Origin: Eustoma russellianum | Taxonomy: Eukaryota; Streptophyta; Magnoliopsida; Gentianales; Gentianaceae | Direction: 5' to 3' | DNA: 64,000 nucleotides | NCBI GenBank assembly: GCA_036186865.1 | Contig: AP025069.1 | Span: forward strand, 7,693,654 to 7,757,653 | Shown: in pieces, positions 35,044-46,436 of the stretch | Layout of the letters: each line of letters begins with the position of its first letter | How positions within the stretch are numbered: the first letter of the stretch is position 1 | Made by a program: the position numbers and the translations under genes | The notes under the pieces: model-generated | Database searches by the model: none | What the model was told of the DNA's origin: nothing | What the model saw: the letters and a program-made list of their open reading frames with translations, nothing else

Positions 35044-37120
35044 TTTTTTATAAAACGGAAGGACACCTTCCGGTCATTATTTATTCAATAAATATCCCGC
35101 GTTAAATGGCCGAGGGTAGCCGTTAATACACACTAAAAAAAGAAAAAACGAAATCAAATGATCATTCGTTGAACATAAGACATGCTAATCACACTATATT
35201 TCAAAAGAACGATGACTTCCTCGTCTAGTAACCATTGAGGACGGTGGAGGTGGCGGTAGATTCTTCCTAGCTCTGCGCTTTTTCCGAGATAGTCCTCCAA
35301 GAATCCTGCCACCCAGTCGATGTCATGCGACAATCCATATCATCCGCCGCAATGAGCAAACTCTCCCGTATATCATCATATTCATTCCCTTTACGCCGAT
35401 TTGATGAGTGAGAAGCTTCATTGTCTGAACCTACTGCAAAATCAATTTCATCGTCCTCCTACCGAAAGTGGTCTTGATGAAATTGTTCAATTAAAGGATC
35501 ATAATCGGGGATGGAAGGATGGTCACTGGCTGGCAGTATCGCCAGTGGCAATGGCAATTCTATTTGAACGGATTGAATTTGGACTTCCGGAGCCACTTCA
35601 GATGTTGGGTTCACCTCTTGAACATGCTGTACATTCGCTTCTGAAATCTCCAAGGGCGGAGGAGATATGGATACTGTTCCCTCTCCTATGCTAGATTCAT
35701 CGGCATGGATAGATAGTGTAGCAGAGTAGGATGTATCCATTTGCTGCTCATCTTGCTTCTCTTGAACATCAAATATTGGCGGCACTAATAGTACGGGACA
35801 TAAATCTGCAGTCAGCCGAGAGAAAATCTGCAATGTAGACGTTTCTGCAGTAGTCGCAAGGTCCAGTGATTCCTTGGCAAGAATGGGTTGTGCTGTTGCC
35901 TGCTGTAGTTCTTCCATGTCATCACCTTCCCCTGCCCCAACATCAACCAATTCCTGCTGTAGAGTCTCCTCAGATTCTGCATGTAAGTCTCCTGTCTGGA
36001 CCAGATGTTGATTAGTAATAGAATCTCCAACAGGTTGTTGTCCAGCATCTTTCTGCATAATTCCTTTTGGAATCCAAACCTCACTCTTTCCTGTATTCTT
36101 CATCAAATGCGCTGGGGCATGAACCTTCCCTTCTCCACATGAAACCACTGAATGGCCAAACCGACGGCATTTGCTGCAGTACCTAGGGAGATCTTCATAC
36201 ACAACTACTTGAAAGAAAGAATGCTCTCCACAATCTATGAATATCTTAGATGGTAAATCCATGGTGACATCCACTTCAACACAAAACCGCGCCACAGAGG
36301 GACGATGAAAACTTAATGTAGCAGAGTCCATCTTTAATGGTGTACCAATCAACTTTGCAATCTCATATAACGTACGATAATCGTGGAGATGAATTAGAAG
36401 ACCCTCAAGTGCAACCCACACCGGGACAATTGGGGTATCTAGACTTGGATGAAAAGATGGAGTCCATTTCGTAACCTTCATATCGTAACCCTGGAAATGC
36501 CAGTGACGACGATAAAAGAATCGCGTATAATCATCTTCATTAACAAAGTTTAGCAGCACATGTCCCTCATCAAGGAGACCAATATTAACTGAACCTTTGA
36601 ACCCAATTCTGTCAATCGAAGCGCGCAAGCCAGCCATAGATGGCCGGCCACGCCAAAAGGCTCAAACCAGGGCGTATTTAAAGCGATTTGCAACAATGGC
36701 AATTTCATCTTGCATAAATGAAACAGCGGGTATCCTTTATAGCGTCCCGTCTCACGCGATGGGAATCTGCCTGCTACTGCAGATGATACCATAGCCGCAA
36801 ATGATGTGGAGAGTGGCGGCGGTTCCATCTCAGACCAAATATGGATTCAAGACCAGTAGTAAATGATGATGTAGCATTACAATTAAAAGGTTGAATCTTT
36901 GGTTAATTTTGTGGCCGCCGGTCGAAAATTGTTAAGAACAAAACCAAGAAAGAATTGAAACAATTGAGAGTTACCCATGGAAGGATCGCCACGCCGCTGA
37001 AATCGTTCCGGCGCTGAAATGAAAGTCGTATCAATTTCAGTGAAGAAATGTTGCAAGCGATCCATTGTGCGCCGCTGTCATTGTCGCCGCCGCCATCCGC
37101 TTTTTCTCCCCTGACCTTTT
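35044..37120 (-). mobile_element. ORF1-only half-LINE (2.1 kb)
   Basis: A minus-strand LINE with its own 5' region (about 290 bases), ORF1, and a LINE-type 3' end. The 3' end reads CCTCGGCCATTTAACGCGGG, then AATAAATA, then a terminal hairpin CGGAAGG-ACA-CCTTCCG at 35,056-35,072 and an A-rich tail. There is no ORF2: only about 140 bases lie between the ORF1 end and the tail. Target duplications flank it. Confidence 0.75.
35194..36828 (-). pseudogene. LINE ORF1 protein (DUF4283 plus zinc knuckle)
   Basis: Start ATG 36,828 (MEPPPLSTSFAAMV). The N-terminal RNA-binding DUF4283 fold follows (FWRGRPSMAGLRASIDRIGF, HVLLNFVNEDDYTRFFYRR, MKVTKWTPSFHPSLDTPIVP). A CCHC knuckle CSKCRRFGHSVVSC lies at about 36,140-36,185. 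A long acidic, glutamine-rich tail ends in SRKKRRARKNLPPPPPSS. ORF1 coats LINE RNA. The frame 36,637-35,459 is intact. Lesions are a frameshift near 36,715, a TGA near 36,665, a TAG at 35,459 and a frameshift near 35,290. The end resembles ORF1 of the two large LINEs (RRKRRSRKELPPLPSS), so ORF1 is essentially full length. Confidence 0.85.
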
Positions 37121-37127
37121 TTTTGTC

Positions 37128-37180
<53 letters not shown>

Positions 37181-37225
37181 GTGTGTGTGTGTCTATATAC
37201 ATACATACTTACACACGTACATATA
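37121..37225. repeat. TA microsatellite, unit 1
   Basis: An unbroken (TA)n of about 45 bases at 37,131-37,178, then TG/TATA repeats leading into copia E. The same array, enlarged and split by two LINEs, lies in unit 2. Confidence 0.88.
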
Positions 37226-37660
37226 ATTTTTGGAGATTTTATTCTAACCATGTTTTAATCTCTGAGACAAACTTAAAAAAATAAAAAGGATATAAGAACT
37301 TGAGACAGAATTGAATTGTTATCTAAATAAATAAAAAGGATATAAGAACTCTGAGACAGAATTGAATTGTTATCTAGATTAAGAGATTCCACCTAAGAAA
37401 GGAAAAAAAAGTAAAGGTTTGGAGTGTTGAAATGCAGAATATTTGTCATACCATAAATAGAATATACGTTGTATTAGGAGATTTCTTGTATATTTGATTG
37501 AGAGTAACTATATGAAATCATGATTGTGTGATTAATTGACATTGATGTACTTACCATACGACAGTAGAAGATATAGCTATAAGAAATGTTGTATATCGTT
37601 TTTGTAAAGTATGAATGGAAGAGTGTTTTCCTTCATCAAAATATTGTTCAATATTTGACA
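37226..37660 (+). repeat. Copia E 5' LTR, unit 1
   Basis: Matches 60,018-60,398. Ends CAATATTTGACA at 37,660. The left edge is unclear because it fades into the microsatellite. A 45-base stretch (AAATAAAAAGGATATAAGAAC...) is duplicated at about 37,275-37,375, unlike unit 2. Confidence 0.7.
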
Positions 37661-38405
37661 TTGTACCAGAAAGGGAGAGTAATCATGCGGACTCATAAAC
37701 TGTGTCATCACTGTCCAAAAGAGTCTCTCAGTTAGTTTAACCAGACCAAAGCTTTCCAATGATCATCACTTGGATTACTGGTAAACCATCTCAATTTGTT
37801 TATTGAGCATGCTAAGTCTGGCCTTGTACAGTTTGTTATGTATATCAGACTTCTGATTACTTGTGAGTACTCCAATTGAGGTACTGGCTTGCCTCGGTTA
37901 TTTCTTAAGTGTATAATTAAGTCGAGTGGAGCCTTCACTGGTTTCACATCAAGCATATTGAAATGTTTTAAAACAGATCCAGTATAGTCAATGGGGGGAT
38001 TAAACTTAATGGAGATAATTATCTTCTTTGGGCTAATGTCATGGACACAGTCATCGGAGGAAAGGGGAGGAGCTCCCACATTAAAGGGGTTCCTCAACCC
38101 CCCCAACCAAATGACGCAGACTATAGAAAATGGAAGGAAGAAGACCAGACAATATTCATGTGGCTAATCCAAAACATCGAATCAAATTCCATTGGGGATG
38201 TGAGCCGGTATCCCACAGCAAAGGCTCTGCCCCGATGGTCTTGCCACAACATACAGATCAAGTGTGGACTCACTGCACATGTAAACCCTACACCAACGAG
38301 CCAGAGCCAGTACAGTCAGACAAGGAGAGGGCTCACTGGAAGCCTGCTGGGACAAATTAGTGAGAATTTCGATGAGTATAGATGAGAGAGACCCAAATAT
38401 TATGG
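37661..38405 (+). pseudogene. Copia E gag fragment, unit 1, with inverted copia C insert
   Basis: The primer site is decayed (TTGTACCAGA). From 37,985 the gag matches unit 2: YLLWANVMDTVIGGKGRSSH, PQPNDADYRKWKEEDQTIF and MWLIQNIESNSIGDVSRYP, the UBN2-like copia gag. Between 37,745 and 37,985 the original leader is replaced by about 245 bases of copia C RT/RNase H in reverse. The fragment stops at about 38,405, where it joins the C LTR of unit 2; this is the duplication breakpoint. Confidence 0.8.
37745..37985 (-). pseudogene. Inverted copia C RT/RNase H fragment
   Basis: Minus-strand translation gives YTGSVLKHFNMLDVKPVKAP, YSQVIRSLIYITNCTRPDLA and NPSDDHWKAL. This matches 41,605-41,850 of copia C in unit 2 (with small differences such as TRPDLA against TRPHLA). 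It replaces about 180 bases of E leader present in unit 2. Confidence 0.88.
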
Positions 38406-39210
38406 CTAGATTCTTCTTGTTCTCAACAATCTCCCTCTCTCTAAATAATCATTCTCCTGCATACACAAAAACTCTATGCATTTCAAGTAATATGATAATT
38501 CAGTACAACTTACAAGTTCGTTGAGTTCATACGCTGCTGTGCCGCTCGTCTAAACTGACTCCGTTGTATCCTAGGAGACGATTGCTTCATCTGGTTGGGC
38601 ACATAATACAAGAGCAATACATCTTAATGACAGAGCCCTCGACTCACCTTGGATATCTACTCAGCTGAGCTGTTAAGGTTATTGTCGTGCTGAGCTTTGT
38701 GCTGAGCTCAGCTGTTCGAGGGATAACGTAGCACTGCTGTTGTATAGTGTTGCTGAGCTGAGCTCTGTTGTGTGCTAAGCTTTGTTGTTTTTCTGAGATT
38801 ATTGGTTGTTCACAGCACTCCGTTTTGAGCTCTGCTGGTGTGCTAAGCTCGACTGAAGTGACAGAGAGCACAACTATTCTGTTGTCCTAAGGTGCCGAGG
38901 TTGACAGGTCGACATCGGTCTAGAACGCAAATACAATTGTGCTGACTAGACTGATCTGAACTGATCAATGTGACATCAGTTTAGCTCGGCTGGAAGGCTG
39001 ATAGGACAGAACTATTGTTATAAAGTGCTATTGTACTTAAGTCGGCAGGTCGGCTGGCTGTTCAGAGCGCAAACTCAATTGCGCTATCTGAACTGTCTTA
39101 ACCTGGGATATTGTTCCAACCTAACCTGAGCTCGACATGTCAGCCAATACTTTATTTCAAAATCAAATCGTATAGAAGTCAATTTTGCCTTACTTGAATT
39201 ATTTCCAAAA
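38406..39210 (+). repeat. Copia C 5' LTR, unit 2, left-truncated
   Basis: Begins at the position equivalent to 18,738 of the unit 1 LTR (TTCTTCTTGTTCTC) and ends TTTCCAAAA at 39,210. The first 680 bases, including the TATA box, are absent because the duplication starts inside the LTR. Confidence 0.85.
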
Positions 39211-40135
39211 ATCTTACGACGTATTTTATATTGATTATGTACTGATTCTCGTATATTTCTTACGTGTTATAGAACTTAATGGAGAACATCGTTGAAGTCT
39301 CGGTTCAAGGCGCCGAAGTTTAAAGGGCTGCTCTAATGACACCAAATGCTGGGTTGCCGATGCCTACTCCTCCTACACAGGGTCCTGCGGTGGCCCACGT
39401 GGAGAAACCAGAGAAGTTCAGTGAGAGCTTCTTCAATTGATGGTAGCAGAAGTAGTTGTTCTTCTTGACTGCCTAGAGGTTGGCCGCGTTTTTGACCGAG
39501 GGCCCACCTGGGGTGGATCCTGTGGAGGACCAGACCCTGGAAATGTAAAAAAACTCTTTGTTGAAGCATAGAACTTCAACAATTCTGTTTGTTTGAGCCA
39601 TACCTGGGGTGTGTAGACAACTCCTTGTATGGTTTGTAATGCAAGTACAAAACGGCAGTCTTTGTGGTAGGCTTTGGAAAAGAAATTATGTATGGAAGAT
39701 GCCAGTGCTAAGAAATTTATTGTACGCAAATTCCTAGATTTCAAAATGTCAGATTCTTGCACTGTTGTTTCACAATTTGAGAAATTCAGATGTTGTTAGC
39801 CGAAATGGAATAGGATGCATTTTGCTCAGTGAATCTTTCGTGGTGGCTGCGGTGGTTGAGAAGCTACCTCTTTCGTGGAGGAAATTCAGAAGCTACCGCA
39901 ACCAGAAGAGAAAGAAAATGACATTGGAAGATTTGATTGTCCGACTCCGTTGCAGATCTGAAAGGAAGCCACACGCAAGGGCTGGTCAGGCCAAGGCCCA
40001 TATTGCAGAGGCCAAGAAAAAGAAAGGCCAACTTTGGGTGAACAAGAAAGGCAAGCAAATAGCCAAGAAGTTAACCGGAAAATGCTACAACTATGACATT
40101 CAGGGGCATGCCAGCAATGAAGATCGCTAGCCCAA
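39211..40135 (+). pseudogene. Copia C gag, unit 2
   Basis: Gag of the UBN2 type. Broken frames show VEKPEKFSE, then stops. From 39,765 the frame is open through VEKLPLSWRKFRSY and KKMTLEDLIVRLRCRSERK to a damaged zinc knuckle CYNYDIQGHASNED (second Cys changed to Tyr). It shares most lesions with unit 1, for example the broken stretch 39,420-39,600, showing these arose before the duplication. Gag would package the element RNA. Confidence 0.83.
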
Positions 40136-40845
40136 GAAGAAGCAAACCAAGGTAAAGGCAAACATCGTTGATGCCATGGATGATTTGAACCTCTATGTGG
40201 TGGTCTCAGAGTACAATGTCACGGAGGACATGCGGGAATAGTGGCTCGATACTGGCGTGACGAGACATGTCTGCTCTAGCAGAAAGATGTTCACGGAGTA
40301 CCAGTCCGGGAACAATGAATAAATTAATATGGAGTACTCAACCTCATCGAAGATTGAACGAAAAATCGAACTCTAAAAAAGATGATGAATGCTATGTTGA
40401 TAAGTCCGGGCTTACCTCAAAACTTGTGAGGGGAAGTTGTTCTCTCAGCTAACATCATTTTGGGTAGAATTCCATCAAAGAAAATAGATGAAAGCCCATA
40501 CGAGCTTTGGAAAAGCCATAAGCCTAGCTACAAATACTTGGCAGTGTGGGGGTATCTGAAAAAGGTTGTTGTACCTAAACTAAGACAAGTAAAAATTGGG
40601 TCTAAAACGGTTGACTGCATATTTATAGTATATGCAATAAACAGTAGTGCATATCGTTTCTTGGTGCACAAATCGAATATTCCTCACTTACATGAAAACG
40701 TAATCATGGAGTCGAGGAATGCAGTGTTCTTCGAATATGTCTTTCCGAGGAAAGACAAAAATAAAGAAGAAACGAGTACTAGAAAGCGAATGCCCGAGGT
40801 GACCGCTCAAGGAAATAAGGAACATCGTCAAAGCAAGCGAGCCTG
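40136..40845 (+). pseudogene. Copia C protease and integrase C-terminus, unit 2
   Basis: The protease remnant WLDTGVTRHVCSS (DTG kept, near 40,247) is followed at about 40,335 by the same deletion seen in unit 1. It jumps to the integrase end: ERKIEL, then GRIPSKKIDESPYELWKSHK and SYKYLAVWGYLKKVVVPK (40,460-40,590). KTVDCIFIVYAINSSAYRF and RNAVFFEYVFPRKDK follow. The catalytic integrase core is absent. The last part, 40,460-40,846, is open for 128 residues. Confidence 0.83.
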
Positions 40846-42420
40846 AATGCCAACTTTGTTTGGACCGGATTTTCTAACCCATATAGTAGAAAACAAGCCA
40901 AGGACATTTTCCGAGGCAATGTCAACAACAAAAGATCCTTTCTAGAAACAGATAATTAACAGTGAGATAGAATCACTTGGGAGTTGATCGACCTCCCACC
41001 AGGAAGTAAACCACTCGAATGCATGTGGATTCTCAAGAAGAAGATGAAAGAGAATGAGTCTATCGAAAAGTACAAGGTCAGGTTGGTAGCTAAAGGCTAT
41101 CGGCAAAAGGAAGGCTTTGACTTTTTTGACACCTACTCACCAGTAACTAGGATCACTTCTATAAGGATGCTAGTTGATATTATTGCAGTCTATAATTTGG
41201 AAATCCATCAAATAGATATAAAAGATTGTTTTTCTGAATAGTGTGTCGGATGAAGAAATTTATATGGAACAACCCAAAGGGTTTGTGGTTGCAGGACAAG
41301 AATACGGACTTAAGCAAGTGCCTAAACAGTGGCGCTTGAAATTCGATCAAGCTATGCTAGCTAATGATTTCAAGATCAATGAGTGTGACAAGTGTGTCGA
41401 TATTAAGAACACACAGAATGCATACGTGATAGTATGTCTATATGTAGATGACATGCTAATCATGGGTAATACTCGTGATATCATCTTAAATACCAAGAAT
41501 ATGTTGACAAGAAAATTCGATATGAAGGATATGGGAGTTGCCAACGTTATTCTAGGAATTAAAATTTCTAGGATAACCGAAGGACTCGGGTTTTCACAAA
41601 CTCACTATACTGGATCTGTTTTAAAACATTTCAATATGCTTAATGTGAAACTAGTGAAGGCTCCACTCGACTTAATTATACACTTAAAGAAGAATCGAGG
41701 CAAGCTAGTACCTCAATTGGAGTACTCACAAGTAATCAGAAGTCTAATGTACATAACGAACTGTACAAGGCCACACTTAGCATGCTCAATAAACAAATTG
41801 AGAAGGTTTACCAGTAATCCAAGTGATGATCATTGGAAAGCTCTGAATAGAGTAATGAGATACTTGAAGTATACAATGAATCTTGGATTACATTACTCGA
41901 GATATCTAGGAGTGTTGGAAGTCTATTGTGATTCCAACTGGATATCTGACAGTAAAGATTCACAGTGCACCAGTGGATATTTATTCATTGCTGGTGGAGG
42001 TGTATGGTTGTGAAAATCCATGAAACAAATGTGCATAGCTCGTTTCACAATGGAAGCGGAGTTCATAGCACTACTAAAGCCGGGGAAGAGGCTGAATGAC
42101 TTTGGAATTTCTTGGAAGATATGCCTTGCTGGCCTAAGCCAATTGCTCCTACCAGCATACACTGTGATAGTAAGTCAGCTATAAGAAGAGCTGAAAGCAG
42201 CATCTACAACGGTAAGTCTTGACACGTGCGTCAGGGACACAATACATTAAGCAGTTTATTTCTAAGCATGATTTCCATTGATTATATAAAATCAAAGAAG
42301 AATCTTGCAATTCCGCTTGCAAAAGTCTTGCCTAGATATCAGATGTCAATTTTGACAAACGGAATGGGACTAAAGCCTATAAAGCATGAATCTTTGTAAC
42401 AGTAACACAACCTTGTTGAC
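40846..42420 (+). pseudogene. Copia C reverse transcriptase and RNase H, unit 2
   Basis: RT starts with SKPLECMWILKKKMKENES and VRLVAKGYRQKEGFDFFDTY, then QIDIKDCFSE. After a -1 shift at about 41,229 it continues DEEIYMEQPKGFVVAGQE. About 10 residues are deleted before YGLKQVPKQW. The catalytic YVDD is at 41,441-41,452. RNase H begins near 41,915 (EVYCDSNWISDSKDSQCTSGY). It breaks at a TGA at 42,011, with remnants TMEAEFIAL (42,050) and a degraded tail to about 42,400. This region is missing from unit 1. Tork/Ivana-like copia. Confidence 0.88.
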
Positions 42421-42941
42421 TGAAGATCCCAGAATTCTGGTTCAATCGGACAACTAAGTTATGAAGGTTAGTGAGCACTTAGTTATTCTGTTAAATAAAA
42501 TTGATGTCTGCTGAAAAGTGAGTGTAAACTGAGACTTTTAATGGTTCCTATATCTTTATATTTCAAGTGGGGTATGGGAGAATAATCATGATAGGAAACA
42601 CCTATGTAATGTGAAGTGTGGCTGCTTCTATAAGAATTTTGTTAGACAAAAGTTCTTCAACACACTTTTTGAAACTAGACGGTTCATGGCCAAAATGAAA
42701 ACAATCATGAGAACCAAAAAAGTGTTAAATGAAATGTTTTGTGAATACTGTTGTATAGGCTCACAATAAAGGCCGGTTAGTTCAAAACACCAAGTCACTA
42801 ATTAGCCGAGTGGATCCGACAGTATTTAACTAAGAAAGGCTCAAACCCAGAAGCTATCTCTTCTGATGCAATATTTTTTTGTCTGACTTCTCGGTAGAGT
42901 CTGCATATGCATTTTCATTAATTCCCATTCATATGGGTGAT
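42421..42941 (+). other. Copia C 3' untranslated region, unit 2
   Basis: Lies between RNase H and the 3' LTR. No gene. A recognisable polypurine tract is not present at 42,930; the last bases read CATATGGGTGA. Confidence 0.6.
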
Positions 42942-44397
42942 GGTTGGAGAAAATGGGAAGAAATTGAATTTGGGCCAAGTTGCAAACTGTGGTTCGCAAC
43001 GTACTTTGAGCTAAGGTTATGATTAATTTCATTAATGATGAGTAGAAACTAATGAGTTCTTAATTATCTACATAACGAGTAGATAATTTTAGACTTTCGA
43101 GTCTCTCGATTCCGATACCAGGTGAATGAGAAATTAATGCTCAAAGTGAAGGGGAAAATTAGCTCAGCTTGGCCTATGCCTTGGCATGGGCTCATGTTGC
43201 GGACTGAGCTACAGACCTAATAGGCTCAGGTTGCGGACTGTGCTGTAGCCTACAAACTACAGGCAGAGTCCTGCAGCTGCGGGTGGGATCGTATCAGCTA
43301 AGGTAAATTTTGTTTGAGTTTAAACTTCTCCAGGTTGTTAAGATAGGCTAAGGTTAAATTTTAAAAAGTTTTCGAGCTTTAAACGTGCTGAGCTGACCTA
43401 AATTTGTTATGATCTGACTGCTAAGATTAAACAGTTATTTGATCTATTTGTCAAGGGCAGACCTGATGTGGATTTATGATCCAAGGGTTCAGACTGAGCA
43501 TGTATCAGATCCTATGTTTGTGGTTGAACTGACTATAACAGATTGATCTCAGAATTTCCCTATCAATAGTGACCAAGCTGACCTCTATGGACACTCACTT
43601 AGAAATCCAGAAGTTCTCTTTCTCTTCAATCTCCCTCTCTCTGCATAATCATCCTCCCGCATACACAAATACTCTAAGCATTTCCAAGTAATCCGATAAT
43701 TCATGGCAGCTTACAGGTTTGTTGAGTTCATACGCTGCAGTGCCGCTTGTCTGAAATTACTCAGTTGTATCTTCGGAGACGATTGCTTCATCTAGTTGGG
43801 CATAGTATAATGGAGCAATACGTCTTAAGGACAAAGTCTTGTACACACCTTGGATCTCTGCTCAGCTGAGCTCTGCTTTTTGTTGAGCTCAGCTATTTGA
43901 GGGATAACGCAATACGGTTGTTGTACAATGTTGCTGAGCTGAGGCATGTTATGTGCTAAGCTCTTTTGTTTGGCTGAGAACATTGGTTGTTCTTCAGTAT
44001 TGCCATGCTGAGCTCTGCTGGTGTGCTGAGCTCAACTGAAGCGGCGAACAACAAAACTATTCTATTGTCCTAAGGTGCCAGGGTCGGCAGGTTGACCATC
44101 AGTGTAGAACACAAATACAATTGATTTGACTGGACTGATCTGATCTGGCTGATCAATGTGACATCAGTTTAGCTCAGCAAGAAGACTGATAGCACAGAAC
44201 TACTTTTCACATATGCTATTGTGCTCATGTCGGCAGATCCATTGACTGTTCAGAATGCAAACTCAATTGCGCTATCTGAACTGTCTTAACCTGGCTGATC
44301 GTTCCAACCTTAACTGAGCTCGGCAGGTCAGCCACTGCTTTATTTCGAAAGCAAACTGTACAAAAGTTAAATTGTCTGACTTGAATTGTTCCCAATA
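42942..44397 (+). repeat. Copia C 3' LTR, unit 2, complete (1.46 kb)
   Basis: Starts GGTTGGAGAAAATGG and ends TTCCCAATA, each one base from the canonical TGTTGG...CCAACA. The TATA position reads CTATCAATAG (near 43,560). It shares with unit 1 a stretch of GCTGAGCTCTGTT-like repeats. Confidence 0.85.
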
Positions 44398-45511
44398 GAA
44401 TATATCAGTACTAAAAGTTTCCATACTACCGTTTTGATTTTGTTAATTATCATTTATATGGGTTTTCTAATTGTATCAACTAAGGGTTAAATAGAAATAG
44501 TTTGAAGATATTTTAATTTTTTAAAATTATGTTTAAGTCAAACTAAGAAAAAAAATTTTAGTCATAAGGATCATGTATTATTAGCCTTTATAGGGATGAC
44601 ATTACTTGGCTCGAGCAGTTGGGAGTATGTTTGCATGTATATATGTGTGGCTCTCCCATCATAATTGCGGGTTTAGGCATTTTTACTGCGTAAAGAGGGG
44701 TCCTCTATTCTTTTTAAAAGAATTAAAAATTAAAAGTAAAAAGAAGAAAAGAAGATAAAGAAACTAAAAGAAACCCTCTTGAGAGCCATAATTATTTTCA
44801 TTCGCCTACTTCTGTCTTAGAACAAATATTCATAATTAATAGATGTACCTTATTAACAGCAAAAAAATAACATGCTCGAGAACGAGTGATTTTACCTAAT
44901 TTATGTTTTATGCATTGCTCCTGATACTTACTCTTTTACTCACTGTACGTATTCCTTTCTATAGTTCAGCTCATTCTCTAACATTAGAAGAGCTAAACTT
45001 GTATTTGACTTAGTCACACATGGATTTGTGTACGTAAGTGAAGACAGATTTTATATCATGCACTCGAGAGTACGCATTTCAGGAATGTAGCTTAACTGAG
45101 GTTTCTCTAATCCTATCTAAGTCTATGTGATGAAATTGAGATTAATATAACATGCTTACATATTGACTCACTGTGATTACATACTTGAGTCTATGATGTG
45201 CTCTTACACGTTTACTCACGATTATTATCTCATGTCCTCTTTATGTAATTTGAAAATTGTTCGTGAATTACTATTTTAAAATAAGCGTATATAGGTCTAC
45301 AGGAGTAAAAAGTCAACAATGAATTACTATTTCAAAAAGAGCACGTAGATATCCTCAGGAGTAAAAAGTCAACAATTATGTCAAAATCAATAGAAGTCTA
45401 CAGAAGCAATTCTTGACAAGTACAAATGGAACGAATTTCTCATACCGCTTTCCAGCACATGTACTAAGCCAGTCCATCATTACGGTCCTATATCTATAAA
45501 GACTTGTCCGT
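44398..45511. other. Noncoding spacer of the duplication, unit 2
   Basis: The first 317 bases are AT-rich and found only here; a deletion removed them from unit 1. From 44,715 it matches unit 1 (21,725-22,545). The empty target site of element D, TCCGT, is at 45,507-45,511. I see no gene. Confidence 0.75.
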
Positions 45512-46436
45512 GAAGCGCTGCATGTACTGTAGAAAGGACTCCTCCAACTTCTACTTTAGAGTCATCAAATGTGAAGAATTTTAAATAAAAATTTTGCAAG
45601 ACATATATTGTGCCTAGAACAATTGGGCCAGCTGTCGAAAAGAATAAATTGATTGAGACGGTAACTCTTAAAATCATCTCATGACCTTTTTCTCTCAAAT
45701 ACACAGAGAAAGTTTTACACCTCAATACGTCAGCAACATTCTTCAAATTCATCATAGTTTGAAACTGAAAGAGATGCTCTGTGGGGTCGTAGGTTCCATC
45801 ATAGGTATCTATTTTGGTTACCTTAAAATTATCCACAGTCACATATTCCATGATGTCTTCCGAGAAAGAATTTTCTAGCACCACCCTGGTATACTACTGG
45901 CGGTCCAAGGACGACTCCATCTTCGTGACCACTACAGCCGTGATGAGCAAGTGATGGCCGATACACATACTTGGAGTGATGCGATTTGAGTCTTAAAGTC
46001 CCCTTCTTGGGTGGCAAAGGGTATGTATGTGGTTTTCTGCCTTCGCCCCTTTCATATGTCATAATTTTGTCCCTTGGTCAAGAAGAACATTTTTTAGGCT
46101 TTTGACTCTCTCGATAGTCATGAGGAAGGAATTTAACCGCTTGGGTTTCCTCTGGGGCTTTGCCTTTAATTTGTTCAACCAAGGCTTGAAAGGCACCTAT
46201 GTTTTGATCAACATATTCCAAAGCCTGTACATGTTCTTGCTGGATGACTCCTTATTCTCCGAGGTGCTTAACCTGCTCACTGAAGGCCTATTTCAATAGG
46301 CGATTGGACCCTTTATAACTTCGCCAGAAGATTTCTCACTGTCATAATCAATGGTTTTACACATTTTTCAGTGACTTTATGTGGGATAAGAAACTGGAAA
46401 TAAGACATGGTTGGCCCTCCTTCTAGCTCCATATAT
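45508..46436 (-). pseudogene. Gypsy F gag fragment, unit 2
   Basis: The minus-strand open frame 45,884-45,480 reads NSFSEDIMEYVTVDNFKVTK, TYDGTYDPTEHLFQFQTMMN and LKNVADVLRCKTFSVYL. This is the conserved gag centre of Tat-type gypsy, related to but distinct from element D. Upstream, VKHLGE, LEYVDQNIGAFQALVEQIK and PHDYRESQKPKKC form the N-terminal helical part. The frame continues to LQYMQRFTD in another phase and is cut at about 45,508. No protease or RT remains. Confidence 0.78.

Noticed and set aside
35459..36637. A 392-residue frame that could be a host zinc-knuckle gene
   Set aside because: DUF4283 plus CCHC layout and basic end match LINE ORF1 of the neighbouring LINEs, and LINE ends with target duplications flank it.
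37732..38106. A 124-residue frame that might be a new protein
   Set aside because: Chimera of reversed copia E gag and inverted copia C sequence; no single coherent domain.
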